Source: Chlorophyllum brunneum | Taxonomy: Eukaryota > Basidiomycota > Agaricomycetes > Agaricales > Agaricaceae | Direction: 5' to 3' | Assembly (NCBI GenBank): GCA_963576785.1 | Contig: OY756140.1 | Span: forward strand, 2,108,001 to 2,172,000 | DNA length: 64,000 nt | Made by a program: the position numbers and the translations under genes | Notes under the pieces: generated by a model | Told to the model about the DNA's origin: nothing | What the model saw: the letters and a program-made list of their open reading frames with translations, nothing else | Databases searched by the model: none | Part shown: positions 19,979 to 32,704 of the stretch, in pieces | Layout: each line of letters starts with the position of its first letter | Numbering within the stretch: the first letter of the stretch is position 1

Positions 19979-21601
19979 TCAAGGCAAGTCTGTGGCACCG
20001 TCGAAGAGGACATTGAGCCAAGCGGCAAGACGGTAACCCGACTTCGCGATCTGTGTTTCGATCTGTGTGGAATGCAGCTTGAGCCAGGGCATACGAGTCA
20101 TGGCTACAGCCAGACTTACGACGGGAACGGCATTTGTGTAGTAACTCGACGTGCAGAGATCTTGCCCAGAAGTAAAATCGAAGACAATAGTCTGCCTTCA
20201 GAGTGAGTGCGAGGTCGTGGAAAAGACTTATGTGGGGTTCCTCACGCAGTCCAAGTGGTTGCTGTCCTGAGCCCAAACTAGAGGGCACTCTAACGGGGTA
20301 ATGGTGCGTCGCGAAAGTAGATTGGAAATATCTTCAGCAACACCGAGAGGCTCGGTAGTGGAAGAACAGCTAATCCAACCCGCAGCCTCAGACTGGTAGC
20401 TACCAGACTGGCAGGAGGTCAATGGATTCGTAGGCTCTTGGGGAATTGCATTGCGTACCTTAATCCTTGTCGCTAAGTTATCCGCCCAGGTGGTCACGGA
20501 ATCGTCATAATTGCTGGAAACGAGCTTGTTGATGATACCAGAATCTGATTATAGCATTGTATCAAGTTTATCACGGGGGCTCGCCTGAAACATACCCCAG
20601 ACCTGACATACAGTAGCAAACAATCCATTCATCACTCGCATCAACAGGACGAGAAAGAAGACTCACCGAATGCAAGTTAGTTGTAGAGCCGCTGCACTTG
20701 GCGCTGATCCCGTTCCCCCCTGCCTCGATGCTTTCAACATGAAGAGGTTGACTGATATCACCGATGAACTGCATTCGGACGATCAACATCCCGATCAAGG
20801 AATCAATATGATCTCATACATGATCTATTATGATTAAAGGGTGAATCTAGTTAGTCGGGGCACGATGGGTTATGACGTGATGGACGTACCAATAAATTTC
20901 AGAGCCTCTTGGCGCTGGACAGCTGAGAGACCAGTGTCGACGACACGCGTCGTGTAATTAGCGATGGCACCCACTGCGCTTTGATCAAATTAAACATATT
21001 TTCTTCATATGAGTTCCACCTACGAATGCACTCGTTGTCACCGCAGTCCCTAGATTGGGAAACGGAGCAAGAGGTAGGTGCGTTGTCTATATACATAGTA
21101 GCTCACTATTAGCCACACAGCATAGAGTCAGGGTACCATAACAAACCCAAGGCATCGACAAAGTGGAGGTCAGAAGACCTGTTCTTCGATATTGGAGATC
21201 GGGCTTAAGCTGAAAACACAGCCTGATCCATACCAAGCATATGCCTTGGAAGACTTCACTTCATCTGCCCACTATGAATTGCCTGTCAATTTCATGCACG
21301 TAGTTGGATGTTCTCCCATACCGTAGCAGCAGGGCCAAGAGACTCCGAGTAAGTAGAGCCTAAGGAAGACTGGACGAACGATAAAGCATTGGGTGCCAGG
21401 AACTGCGGTGGTTGTCAGACAGAGCCAGGAAACAGGAGTCGGTTCGCACCTGCATGGCAACATAGCTGAATATGCATTAACGTAATAATAGACAACGCGG
21501 ACAAGAGCGTACCCAACCGCTTCATGACCTGTGGCACCCCAGCCGTAGGCAGAAGTCACAGTAAGAGAAAGAATGGTGAGAGATGATATAATGATCTTCA
21601 T
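19979..21601 (-). CDS. Secreted S1/P1-type zinc nuclease, 14 exons
   Basis: S1/P1 enzymes cleave single-stranded DNA/RNA to 5'-nucleotides using three zinc ions. I find 14 exons summing to 930 nt in phase, giving 309 aa. A signal peptide (MKIIISSLTILSLTVTSAYG) leads to the mature N-terminus WGATGHEAVG, whose Trp and His bind zinc. Then follow VAMQFLAPNALSF, WADEV, SSDLHFVDA, CGDNECI, AIANYTTRVV, DHFIGDISQPLHVE, GGNGI, NLHSVWD, EAAGWISCS, CPLVWAQDSN, TSSYYTNAVPV and IAKSGYRLAAWLNVLFDG. All nine zinc ligands of P1 have counterparts. Two of them, the His of DHFIGD and the Asp of HSVWD, depend on microexons of 5 nt (20824-20820) and 7 nt (20602-20596). Start chosen at the signal-peptide Met. Confidence 0.93.
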
Positions 21602-22084
21602 GTTCAAGGAACTCTGTTTCACTGAGGCTTGGGATCGTTGTCCTGTACTTATAGCCTTGAGCTTGAACGATGGTAAGATGGCATGTGTTCGTGGACGCCG
21701 TTTTTGGTCATGGAATATCCTGTCAAAGCCTATGCCGCATGATCGGGTGGGCATCGAACGTTTATAAATAGTCAAGAAGTGGTTTCATGCGGCGGGCAAG
21801 AAGTCCATTGAATGTTTCTCGCCTTCACCTGGGAGATCTCAATAAGAATACATGGTTGTGGAGTTAATTATAGCTCGCGTGATACATCGCTAAATTTGAT
21901 CCTGGATGATCATGAGGAATGTGGTTTCTTATTGCAGGATAACTTATCGTAGCACGCATCTGATTGGCTCCTGATCCACACATGTATACACAGCGCCTTC
22001 CACGCATCTGTAAGAAATTTCCATTCCATTTGGCAAGGCATATAATCATTTGGGCAGGGAGACGAACATTCAGAGGATTGATGA
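21602..22084. other. Upstream flank of the S1/P1 nuclease gene
   Basis: A 483-bp interval between the nuclease start and the stop of the next minus-strand gene. No coding or RNA feature recognised; presumably holds the nuclease promoter. Confidence 0.45.
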
Positions 22085-23552
22085 CTACGTCGAAGTGGCT
22101 GCCTTCTCGTGACTATCACCGCCACCACTAGTATTCGGATTCATGTTCAGGAAAGCATCCATGTCTGGGATTGAGAAGTCTGCGGTAGAATTAAACGCAC
22201 TCAGATCCCCAAGTGCCCCGAGACCGGCCATGTCGAATGGTTGGTCAGGACCAGGTAGGCCTGCGTTGTTATCTAAAGCATTTGACGTATGAAGATGTTG
22301 GGGGAAACTGGTCGCCAACAAGGTGGCAGGAGAAGGCGCCTCCATAGCAGTCATGGCATCCGAATTCCTACTGGTATTCATTGAATTGCTGGAAAGCGTG
22401 GCGAGGATATCGTGCTCGGTAAGGTCTATAAACCCACTATTCTTCGTCCCCTTGTTTTCGGGTCCTGTTCCAGTACTAGTCATTGTAAACATGCTCTCAA
22501 CTCCTGAAGGAAGGTTGGGACCGCCGGACGCTTCTAGATTGTCGCCGAACAGATCATTCATCGACATACTCATATCCATGTCGAGGTCAAGTTCATTGGG
22601 CTTATCAGAAGAGTCGCCAGCTGTTGAATCAACATTGGTTTTGATCTGGTGTTCGTCACCTTCTGCCAACCTCAGACCCATCATTGGGCCATCCACAGGA
22701 TTGGTGAAAAATCCTCCTGGAAAATCGTCTGGCTCAACTGGACGGGCAGACCTTGGCGCAATAGTAACAGGAGAGGCCAAACCATTGGAATACATCCCCG
22801 AACCTTCTTCTGAGACCATCCGCAGGGAAGAAGAGGTCAAATCGAGCTTGGAAGGTAACGTTGGACGCTGGAGGGATGAGATAGATATTGCCGAAGGACG
22901 GCGGGTGTTCATGGGGCCGCCGCCGGCGTTGGTTGGTGAGTTTCGTGGGTTGGTCGGGAGAAACTCAGGAGGCGCAGGTTCGGCGAACGGGAAGCCATCA
23001 ACTGGCTGCGTTTCTTGAAGAGCTTGATCCGACTGCTTTTGCGCCTCCGCCTCAAGACGGGTGGCCTCCTCCTTCTTCTCCTCCCTTAGTAGATCGCGCT
23101 GGAGGACCGCGATGGCTCGTAGCTAATTCCGTTGTCAACCTGGATTCTAGATTCGAGGGTAGTGGAACGCACCAAATGATTTTCAATCACGTCGCACAGC
23201 TGGTCAAACTTTTCCAATTCTCGACCCAGAGATGATGTGAGTGCTCGAGGCGGATCGCTGGCGTATTTCGCAATGTCTCTGAAGAGTCGTTCAAACAATG
23301 ACAACTAGGTCCGGGGGTCGGTAGCTCACAGACGGCGTGTATCGCCATAGAACGCATACACTTGTCCAGTCTTCAACGTAGCATTCTGCCATGGTCAGTC
23401 CAGAGGAGAGTTACTGTAACGGTCAGGGTACCAACCTGTAGACATCGTTTGAGACACTCTATCTCTTGCTCTAGTAAAACGGGGCGTGGAGGGGGAGGGG
23501 GAGGAGGCATGGCCTTGGCATCGTTGTCGGATTTCGTTGTTTGGTTGTCCAT
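22085..23552 (-). CDS. Conserved uncharacterised protein, Pro-rich N-terminus and acidic Met/Asp-rich C-terminus
   Basis: Spliced exons give MDNQTTKSDNDAKAM, a run of eight prolines, a helical segment (LEQEIECLKRCLQ|NATLKTG), then VYAFYGDTRRL|DIAKYASDPP, SSLGRELEKFDQLCDVIENHL and LRAIAVLQRDLLREEKKEEA. After that comes a long Ser/Thr-rich region ending in acidic stretches (DLDMDMSMSMNDLFGD) that look like a transcriptional activation or interaction domain. The helical N-terminal block appears well ordered; the rest looks disordered. I do not recognise the family. The composition, a small helical module followed by an acidic tail, would suit a transcription co-regulator such as a Mediator tail subunit, but that is speculation. 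An upstream in-frame ATG at 23564 is possible. Confidence 0.65.
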
Positions 23553-23564
23553 GGTGGTGGTCAA

Positions 23565-23897
23565 GAAGCCAAAGCGGCAATCAAGCTTGCTTAATCAAGG
23601 GTCGTCCTCAGCTCCTACTCTCCTCCATGGCATAAACCCCTCTCTAGTCTACGAGGAAGGTTGGTTTGTCGGACTGAACCCTGTTCATAACACCAACTTT
23701 AGAACCGGAGTGATTACTTTTAGGCAAGGTCAAACACTCCTTGCAACTCTTGTCGTATCTCACCAGGAACAGGTAGATTCCCGAAGTCAGTATTTGGAAG
23801 AGGCTGCAGCCAATGGAAATGAGGCCCGGTACGAACTGCATGCTGGGGGGTGCCGAAGATGGTGTACTGCTACCCGTATGTAACACCAAGCCCCTCA
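23565..23897. promoter_or_regulatory. Divergent promoter between the uncharacterised gene and the UVRAG gene
   Basis: About 330 bp separates two outward-facing start codons. Open frames here are short and lack support, so I treat it as a shared regulatory region. Confidence 0.4.
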
Positions 23898-26800
23898 ATG
23901 CAACACTCATACCAGAATTTGTATGTTCAGAGACGAATCCGTCATATTAGTTGCATACAAGTTTGCAACTTCACTCCTTTTCCTGTCCGGGACGCCGTAA
24001 CATCAGCCCTCTCGCAGCCAGTCGAGCCACTACAGCTGAATGCACTTAACCATCTGTCGGACGACCTTGATATTCTGTCAAGACGACGCTCAAGAAAAAT
24101 CTCAGCAACTTCAACCAACACGAGACTTAGTGCCCGAAAGGAGGATGACGACTCGAATTCTTTGCTTCTGGAGCCTCGGGGACGGAAGACCTCGTACTCT
24201 CGTAGGAGCTTGACGAATCGAACTTCAGGACCTAACGCGAGCCCTCCGGGTATATCACAACCTCAGTATGGTTCCCCGCAGGCCGTCCGTCGCCGGGGAC
24301 GAACGAACTCGGTTGCATCGTCCATGAGTGGACAGACTAAAATGTCGAGTTTGTTCAGTCAAGGGGTACCAGTGAGGGATACGTCATTTTCGATGGTGGT
24401 ACCGGACATTTCTCAACACGGCCTCGAGAAAGTCATAGATTCGCGTCTCATTGAAACCTTCCTCACCATCACCGCCTTGCCCACTGAGGGTCCAACTCCT
24501 ACCAAGTTATCCTCGGCTAAGCCCCCCTTCCATAGACCGAACAACCGGAAATCCACTTCTGTCCACCAGACTCAGGCTGACTCTATATCATCTTTCCTGA
24601 CCGGGGACGTGTCCAAGAACAAGACTACCTCTGGCACCGCGATATCATTACCTCCTAGGTTGAAAACATCTCATTCTCGATCATCGTCTTTTCCTATACA
24701 TCAACTGAGCGACGCCGAGACGCAGTCATCATCTTCTAATCTAGCTGATCAAGTTTCTCCGGGTCCTACACAATCCAATATCGTACCCGATTATTTCTCT
24801 CAAATCCATCGGCCTTCCGTCAATCCAACATTCACGATCGATGCTCGGCCTGGACATGACTTCTCGTCCGATTCGAATACGAGCAGGAGTCAGATGAAAG
24901 TGCAGCTATGGGGTCGAACAAGAAGTGCCTCTGCCAAGGTTGTGGGAAAGCAGAAGCAGAACAGCAAGCAAGGTTTGGTTGTTAACCAGGATTCGGATTG
25001 GAGCAGTATTCAGGAATGGACGGTCTCACTGGGTGACCTTATGCCAGTACCTCAGCGTGTGAGTTGTTTATTTTATGTGAAGTGTTTGGAGTCCTAATAT
25101 TTCATAGGCGTCGTCGTACGCAGCAGATTTACCCTCAAATACGCTTCTCGTGACCCTCAGTCCACCAGGAACAACGTACTACCTGCCCTCCCTCCCGGTA
25201 CCACCACATCAATCTCCTTCACCCACCCCTGGTTACTCCTCCGATCCTGAGTTTACACCCAAGAAAGCCAAAAGAGACGACCGCGTTTCCGGTGATTTGA
25301 CTGTTAATCTTCTCGTGGGTCATCCACTAGAGGAATTCGCAGGCTCCCGTATACAACGCCATCACAGAAGTAGCAATGGAACCAATATCCCGCCCAGAGT
25401 TTTAACACGTACAGCTGCCTACCAGCAGCTCTTTGAGTGCGTTGTCTTTGACTTTGACTCTAATGCGGAGGACATCTCAGATGGAACTATGATTTATCAG
25501 ATTTGTGAACTTGCAATCGCTAATCCAAGATCATGAAAACACGCTCTCGGATCTTATTCAGAAGATAGATAAGCACTTCGAGGATGATGGGGTATCTCCT
25601 TTGGTCAGTGTTACAAGCGTTTATCCGGGGTGTCTTGTGAACTCTTGACCCAACTCAATTTGCGATTCGAATCCACAGCGACGGGAAATATATGAATGTC
25701 AGTATCGACTCGATGGCCTCTATGCCAATTCAAAGACGCTTGTTGAGGAGACCGCGACAAGTACGCCAGCTTCTTACTATGGTGTTGCATCCTCTCATCT
25801 TTGTTTAGGAAAAAAAGAGCTGGAGTACCGCCGACAAAAGCTTAAGGAACGAAAACAGTGTTTGGTTTCTGCCAGAATCCTCGAAGAGACCAACATTTCG
25901 GATACTGCCGACCTTTTTCAGGAGGCATATGGGGCAAGGTGTTTCTCTCCAGTGTCTTTCTCCCCACTTCCAGGCTCACTGTAACACAGGGAACGGCTCA
26001 TGGAGCTCTACGCGGAGTTTACTCCTCGACGTGTTGGGCTTTTATCAACCCTGGCTTCTATCTATCCTATTGAACTTTACTCTCCGCCTGATTTGTTATA
26101 CACCATCTTGGACATTCCGCTCCCAATACCCCTGACGGCTACTGATCCTGCACCCCCGCTCTCTCTACCAAATCACCGCAATGTCGATGAGGATGCAATA
26201 GCGACTGCCCTTGGACATGTTGCACAACTCCTGTATCTTCTTGCTGCATATTTAGGCAAAACATTAATCTATCCGGTGACGTGCGTTGGCAGCCGAAGTT
26301 TCATCAAGGATGGTATTTCTGCGATGGTCGGCCCTCGAATGTAGGCATGATCCAGGTCTGGCTTGGTCTTCACCGCTGATAACTGAATAGGTTTCCTCTT
26401 TTCTCGAAGGGCGTGGATACATACCGTTTTGAGTATGGTGTCTTCCTCCTCAATAAGGACATCGAAATGGTGGGTCCCGAACGACATATACTGCACCCGA
26501 CAAGCTCATACCTTGCTGTATAGCTTATGATTGATCGTGATCTACGTGCGCTTGACATGCGGCATACGCTCCCCAATCTCAAGAACCTTGTTCTCACGGT
26601 GACCCATGGAGAAGTGGCACCAGTGAAGTGAGCTTATATTCGGTTGCCCGGAGACGATCTCTGACGAGCATATGCAGTCGCAAACCACCCCCTGAGTCGC
26701 CCGCACTATGGATGCTGGGGTTGGAGTCCCCCGTCGAGGAACCTTCAGCAGACATAGGTTCGGTCACACCGAAAGCCAAAGCACTTGAGCTGGAGCCTCT

Positions 26801-27209
26801 CCCGGAGGAGGTTTCTACACCTCCTGCTAGCGGATCCACGACGCCTACAGTGACAGCACCCGATGAAAAGAAACCTCGTCCGTTTCTTGGGCTGTCGTTT
26901 TCCGATTTCTTACGTGGACGTTACCCCTCAACGAGCCGAGCGCCGGTCAAAAGTGTGCCTGGGGGTCTGGATGGTGGGCGCTCAGAGGCCAGCGTGTCAG
27001 GCTCAAGTGCATCGGGAGGATCTGAGGCGCCAGAAGTGCAGGATGACCACGTCGAAAACGACGTTAAGCCACGCGCCGGAGAGGTCGAAGAAGTCCCGAA
27101 CAGAGGTCTGTATAAGGCTGGTGGCGGTCAAAACGAGGAAGCGGTTGAGGACAAGGTGGAGGGGGCAGCGACGGAGGAGACGGTGTCTGCGAGTCTGCAT
27201 GTTCACTAA
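23898..27209 (+). CDS. VPS38: UVRAG/Vps38-like subunit of the class III PI3-kinase complex
   Basis: Vps38/UVRAG joins Vps34, Vps15 and Vps30/Beclin in complex II, making PI3P on endosomes. The start MQHSYQNLYVQRRIRHI leads into NFTPFPVRDA, a long Ser-rich insert, then a C2-like region (WTVSLGDLMPVPQR, TLLVTLSPPGTTYYLP). A coiled coil follows (NLQSLIQDHENTLSDLIQKI, YRRQKLKERKQCLVSARIL). Next is the Atg14/UVRAG C-terminal fold with YLGKTLIYPVTCVGSRSFIKD, FPLFSKGVDTYRFEYGVFLL and TLPNLKNLVLTV. The last 190 residues are an acidic, disordered tail. About eight exons with standard introns connect these. An upstream ATG at 23859 is possible. The alternative Atg14 is less likely because there is no N-terminal Cys-rich motif. 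Confidence 0.85.
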
Positions 27210-28343
27210 TGCCTATACACTAACTAACGGTAATCTATATTCGTGGTCGGAAGATCGGTGCGGCGTTGAGAGATCTCATCATGCGCACGTGATGGGATAG
27301 CAACGAACATGTGATGGTCCATTGGAAGAGGCTGAAGCGAGACCGGCCGTTTCTGGAAGGGGACCGATCAATGAAGGGACTTTTTCGCTTGAACTGTAGG
27401 TAATCCCGCTAGGACTTATTTGGAATAACGGGCTAGCAAGGGGAGCTAGCTGATGTTTGAATTCGCACCAGACACATAACAAGCCACAAGTGACACCAGT
27501 TTCGTGTGCGCATTCATCCACGCATTCACAGGCATCCCTCCAGAGTTGCTATCATTTGATGGGGGTGATAATGTGCAGGGACACGCGACTGAATTGTCAG
27601 CTCGGGCTGCCAAATTTATCCCCAAGACAGCCGTACAGCACGCTCAGCCTAGGTGGCGTGTCAAGGCAAAAATCTGTGGAGGTGCAAGTGGGTGGGTTGA
27701 AAGAGAGTGTGGCCAGGACAATGGACATGCAGAAGAGTGCATTTTATTTTACATATAAATTCGACCCTGGGGTGGGTATGTAGTCATGACGGCGTGGAGA
27801 ATAGGTGTGGGACTAGCAGAGAAGGTTGCGAGGCTGCGGCGAAATTTTCCTGGAAAGACTGGCCGTGCTTGCGTAAAGGCGGGTGAATTGTGTAGTGCGG
27901 AAAAGTTTTTAAGTCAAGGGTTATAAGCCAGGGACCGGAGTTGAAAATTTGGAGGACATTGCCGACTTGAGTTCAGGGATCCAAACGTAGCCGCTCTCAA
28001 CAACCAGACTTATATTTGACCTGTCTCTTTCCTCTCCCCATTATCCTCCTGTCCTCCCTGAGAACTGGAGTATCAAAAGGGTCAGCTAGGCCATCTTCCT
28101 CTTTTCCTCACTCTCATCCTCCCCCAGCACATCAGCCATTGTACCAACAGTCCTTATAGACGGGGCTCATACTCGGCTTGCAGGTCAGCACATCACAGCG
28201 CCTTCTTTCTCATAGCTCCGTCCTCAGTTGTTCGTCCAGAGCAGACCTCCATTGTGCAACTAGCCTCTTTCACCCTGTTCTTTAATACCTCTGCCTTCTT
28301 TCGTCTTTTACCTCCTGAAGCTTGCCCACGACTCTTTTCTGAT
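27210..28343. other. Long intergenic region and pyrimidine-rich leader of the Puf gene
   Basis: About 1.1 kb without a supported gene. The part close to the Puf start has strong CT-rich tracts (about 28018-28062 and 28090-28125), typical of fungal core promoters and transcription start zones. Stop-bearing frames upstream of ATG 28344 suggest a long 5' leader, possibly with an intron. Confidence 0.45.
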
Positions 28344-31300
28344 ATGAATAGCCCTCTGGAGAACATTAGTCCTACTACTGATAATCACACCACCTCCGAC
28401 GATAGGAAAAAGAGTCCTCCTGCGTTTTTGGACCTTGCCGACTCGGTACGTACCCTTTTGCGTCGCGTGTCTAGGCACTCACTCATGGTTCCCAGGCCGC
28501 GAGGTTGGGAAGTAATATGCCTGACATGTCAGCTGTGCGTATATTTTCCGCCTGTCTCCGCTGGCTCCCTTCTCACCCGATATCAGCGTGTTGAGTTAAA
28601 ACGTCTTGAACACGAACGCCAGCGTGCCCTTCAACGCAAGCTCTTCGAAGATCAAATGCGCGCACTCGAGGAACAACAGGCTCAAGAACTGTTGAGCATT
28701 CCTTTCGATCCAAGTGCCAATGGAGGAATGCAACATCTCGCGGTTTCCGCACCCACAACCCCTCCCCGTGTTAGTGCGATGCTTGCTGGGGAAGTATATG
28801 GTCCCGGACGCAATGGAAGGATACACCACTCCGTGGATGCCGAGTCTCTATCTAAAGCAGTCGGAACCGTGGCTGACAAGCGCAAATCTGTGACTTACGC
28901 TCCGACTGTCAACCTTTCTCCCGACCTTGCGGTTGCGCCAGCGGGTAATGGACATGGGTTCTCCCGTTCTGCTGGTGCCAAAAGTATGCCTACCAGTCGA
29001 CGGACCTCAGCCAGTAGTCACGACGAGGAACTGGCTTCGCATCTTCAAGGCCTCTCTCTTGCTGGTGAACGTTCGACTCATGCTTCACCTGGCCCCGGCC
29101 CGGTTTCCGCATCCATTTTGCTGAGAGGCAACTCGCGGTACAATGATGACGAAGGCGCATGGTATGCAAGCACTTATAATGCTGGCATGATGCTTGATGA
29201 GCAGTTGGATCAGGAGATGAACAGTGAGTTCCTCCATTCACCACCGTTCAGGTGTCCCTCACCTATTATTCAGACGCTATGAGGAACTTGCCAACCTCCG
29301 ACGATGACAAGTACCACAACTCATTCGGTAGCAAGGTTGGTGGAACACTTGAAACTGTTAAAAGCCCCATTGAACTCTTTTAGGTCTCAAAGTCATCTGC
29401 TGCCTTGGATCTAGCTCATCTTTCGCAACAAACTCGTGAAAAATCTACAGAGTGGCCCCACTTCAATGGGAATTCCCGTGGTCCCGATGGAATCACCTCA
29501 AGGACCGAGCGTCGTACCGTGACCAACCCGAACCTCACCATCTCTACCCCTTCGGATGACTTCTCGGTCAAGCCTCTCAGTGGCAATGCATCGGCTTCCT
29601 CGACGCCCTTGGTTGTAGAACCCTCACAGCTGTCACAGATCCCAGGCTCCCTGTCGCGTCGAGGCTCTCCCCCTGGTCTACTTGATAGCTTATCTACGAC
29701 AACGCGGTCCGTCCCAACGACGCCCCTAGGCCTTCCTGCTACCACTGCGCATCTCCTGAAGACTGGTGGTCCCTTGACACCCGATTTGCAATCGCTCAGT
29801 GCTCGCATCGGCACGCCAGGTTCTCAACAGCTGGGTGATGGTATATCCGGTCCAGGTGATATCCAGGCCTCGCTGTCCCGTCTGCCTTCCGGCTCCTTCG
29901 AGAACTTTAACAACATTCAGTCTAGCCCTGATGACGTACGTGTTTTGCTTTGAGCTATTTCATGTTGAGCCTATAGTTCCCTTAGTATGGTCTCGAGTCA
30001 CCTTATAGTTTGGGCGGATCGACTGATGGTGGTCGCTATAATTCGTAAGTTTTCGTTTATTGTGCTTCCCATACAACGGCGGCTCTTAGCTTGTGTTAGC
30101 TCTACCGGTTCCACCGCCCTCTATCAACACCAGACCGCGCCACGTTATGGTCTTGGTGTTGGTGCGCGGCCTACTGTTAGCGCCCAGGACGGAAAAATGA
30201 ATGGGTTACATGGACCAAAGCACAGGCGTGAGGTGGACAGGGAATGTACGTCACTCTCCCTTTATTGTAAAGTGCTTCCCTCATCTGTTGTATTAGTCAA
30301 TCGGTTCGCCGGGACTCGCCTTGAGGATTTGCAGGGAGAAATTCCGACACTATGCAAGGATCAACACGGTTGTCGGTACCTGCAGAAGAAGCTGGAGGAG
30401 GGTCTTCCCGATCACCGTGACATGATCTTCCGCGAAACCTTCAACCATTTCCCTGAGCTCATGACTGGTAAATAGTTCAAGCAGGCTCAATTTTCCGTCT
30501 AATTGGTTACCCTTACTCAGATCCATTCGGTAACTACCTCTGCCAGAAACTGCTGGAATTTGCAACAGACGAACAGCGCAACCTTATCTGCGAATCTGTT
30601 GCACAGGACCTCGTCAATATTTCTTTGAACATGCACGGCACTCGCGCCGTTCAAAAGATGATTGACTTCTTATCCACCAGGCGACAGGCAGGTGCTATGT
30701 AACGGTGTAGAGATGTCATTTTACTAAGTTCGCTCTACCAGATCCATTCCATCATTCTAGCTCTTAGTCTTCATGTGGTGCCTCTCATCAAGGACCTGAA
30801 TGGCAACCACGTCATTCAGAAGTGCCTGAACAAACTTGCACCCGAGGATAACCAGGTTGGTCAAGGCGTACTTCTTCATCCTCTTAACTCACTAACATAC
30901 TTGTAAGTTTATTTACAATGCAGTCGCAGCCAACTGCGTTGAAGTCGCAACGCACCGTCACGGCTGTTGTGTACTCCAACGGTGCATCGATCACGCTTCA
31001 GAACATCAGAGAATACAACTGGTCAATGAGATCACCTACAATGCTTTAACACTTGTGCAGGATCCTTACGGCAACTATGTGAGACCTAAATTAGTCCTGA
31101 TCTGGAATGCGAAAAGCTGATGATCGACAGGTGGTGCAATACATTCTTGATCTGAATGACAGTCGGTTCAGTGATGCCGTGATACGTCAGTTCCAAGGCA
31201 ATGTCTGTGCGCTTTCGGTTCAGAAGTTTAGTTCCAATGTCATCGAGAAAGTCAGTGTCCCATGACTTGTTGGCTTTCATCAATCTAAATCTACCCGTTT

Positions 31301-31993
31301 AGTGTGTTCGCGTCGCTGAGCACAGCACTCGAAAACTGTTGATAGATGAACTTCTCAACCGTAGTCGTTTGGAGAAGTTATTGCGAGACTCCTATGGCAA
31401 CTATTGTGTTCAGGTATGCTATCCTTACTTACTCGAACCTTTTTCGAATGCTAACCCCCAGATAGACCGCTCTAGACTACGCTGAACCCAGCCAACGCGC
31501 CTTGCTCGTCGAGGGTATCCGCCCTGTTCTGCCGCTGATTCGTAACACGCCCTATGGAAAGCGTATCCAGAACAAGTTGCAGCGCGAGGCTCAGAGCTTA
31601 GAATACGCTTCCTACCCAAACCCCAACCACCTCGTGAACATGACGTTGAGCAACCAAGGGATGACTCAGGCGCACACATCGACTCGTCACCTACCTGGGG
31701 GACTTCAAGGAAATTTATCAGAGCTTTACAGTGGTGGCGGCACCGTTTATGGTCTTCCCCAAACACAAGCAGGATTCACCCAAGCGCACATCAGTACGCC
31801 TCTGCATGCGCTACAGCCACAATCGATCGATGGTTATGTGTTGCAAAGCACCTCGAACCATAATCAAGGCGGAGCTCCTCACAGTAGCTTCAACGGAGGA
31901 TCATTTGCCAATGTCAGTTCTTTTGCTGGAGGCGCCCTAGCTGTATCGCTAAACGACCCGTATCAGAGGTCTGCCTTTGGCTACGGCATGTAG
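28344..31993 (+). CDS. PUF4: Puf4-like Pumilio-family RNA-binding protein
   Basis: Puf proteins bind short 3'-UTR motifs and repress or destabilise mRNAs. The start at MNSPLENIS is the first ATG in frame. The N-terminal 550 residues are disordered and Ser/Pro-rich, with one charged helix (RLEHERQRALQRKLFEDQMRAL is split here as two halves of a helix). Eight Puf repeats follow over many exons, with RNA-contact helices DQHGCRYLQ, DPFGNYLCQ, NMHGTRAVQ, DLNGNHVIQ, HRHGCCVLQ, DPYGNYVVQ, QKFSSNVIEK and DSYGNYCVQ. The repeat set and order match Saccharomyces Puf4 better than Puf3 or animal Pumilio. The end after the last repeat is a Gln/Gly/Ser-rich tail closing in GYGM. Confidence 0.92.
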
Positions 31994-32704
31994 ACCAGAA
32001 CCTATGACTTCACTATCACTCAGTGAAATCATCGGACTAGGTTGATTTGAGTTCGAGCATATCGTCATTTTAATGTCTTTCTCCCTCTTCTTTTCTTTTA
32101 GGCACCCACGTCGTGCCTTTCATACCATTTTATCTACCCTACTTCATCTCCTTTGAATTGTCACTTCGGTCGTGCTTTTCTCAGCGCTCTGACTTGTTTC
32201 TCGGAGTGCTGCTCTTAAATCGTCTCCACGTGCATTGTATTTTGCCGGCATACTCTCAAACCCATTGTTTTCATGCTTTCCGTACACCACCTTTCATTTC
32301 ACCTTTCATTTGCCAATCCATTTGTACAGGCTATCTTTTCAATTGACTCTTAACTAGGTTGTGTTCTGTCTTTAGTATCGTCGCAGCACTATTTGTCATT
32401 CTGTAGTTATTCACACCAGTTGTATAAAGTCGTTAATTTGCACTTGGAAGCTTGGTCGTTTTAATGGAACTTGATAATTTCCCTTGTTCGTGACGGTAGA
32501 CTTGAGCTTAGGCGGTCATAAAACACCGTCTTACAGCTCATGGCCAATACGCATCAACTACTCACGGAGCTCGTATGAAACATATTAGGCCTGATGTCAT
32601 GTTGCTCATGGGTGTATGTATGCGTATAATTTTGAAGGACGCCCCGCTACAACTCCCAGACACTCCTTGTACCAAAGCCGAGCGAACGAAGCAATCGAAA
32701 TATT
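31994..32704. other. 3' flank of PUF4 and 3' flank of RPS29 (convergent)
   Basis: A T-rich 0.7-kb region between two converging genes, consistent with 3' UTRs. No gene seen. Confidence 0.5.

Noticed and set aside
25662..25676. GATTCGAATCC resembling a tRNA T-arm
   Set aside because: It spans an intron-exon boundary of the UVRAG gene and no cloverleaf can be drawn around it.
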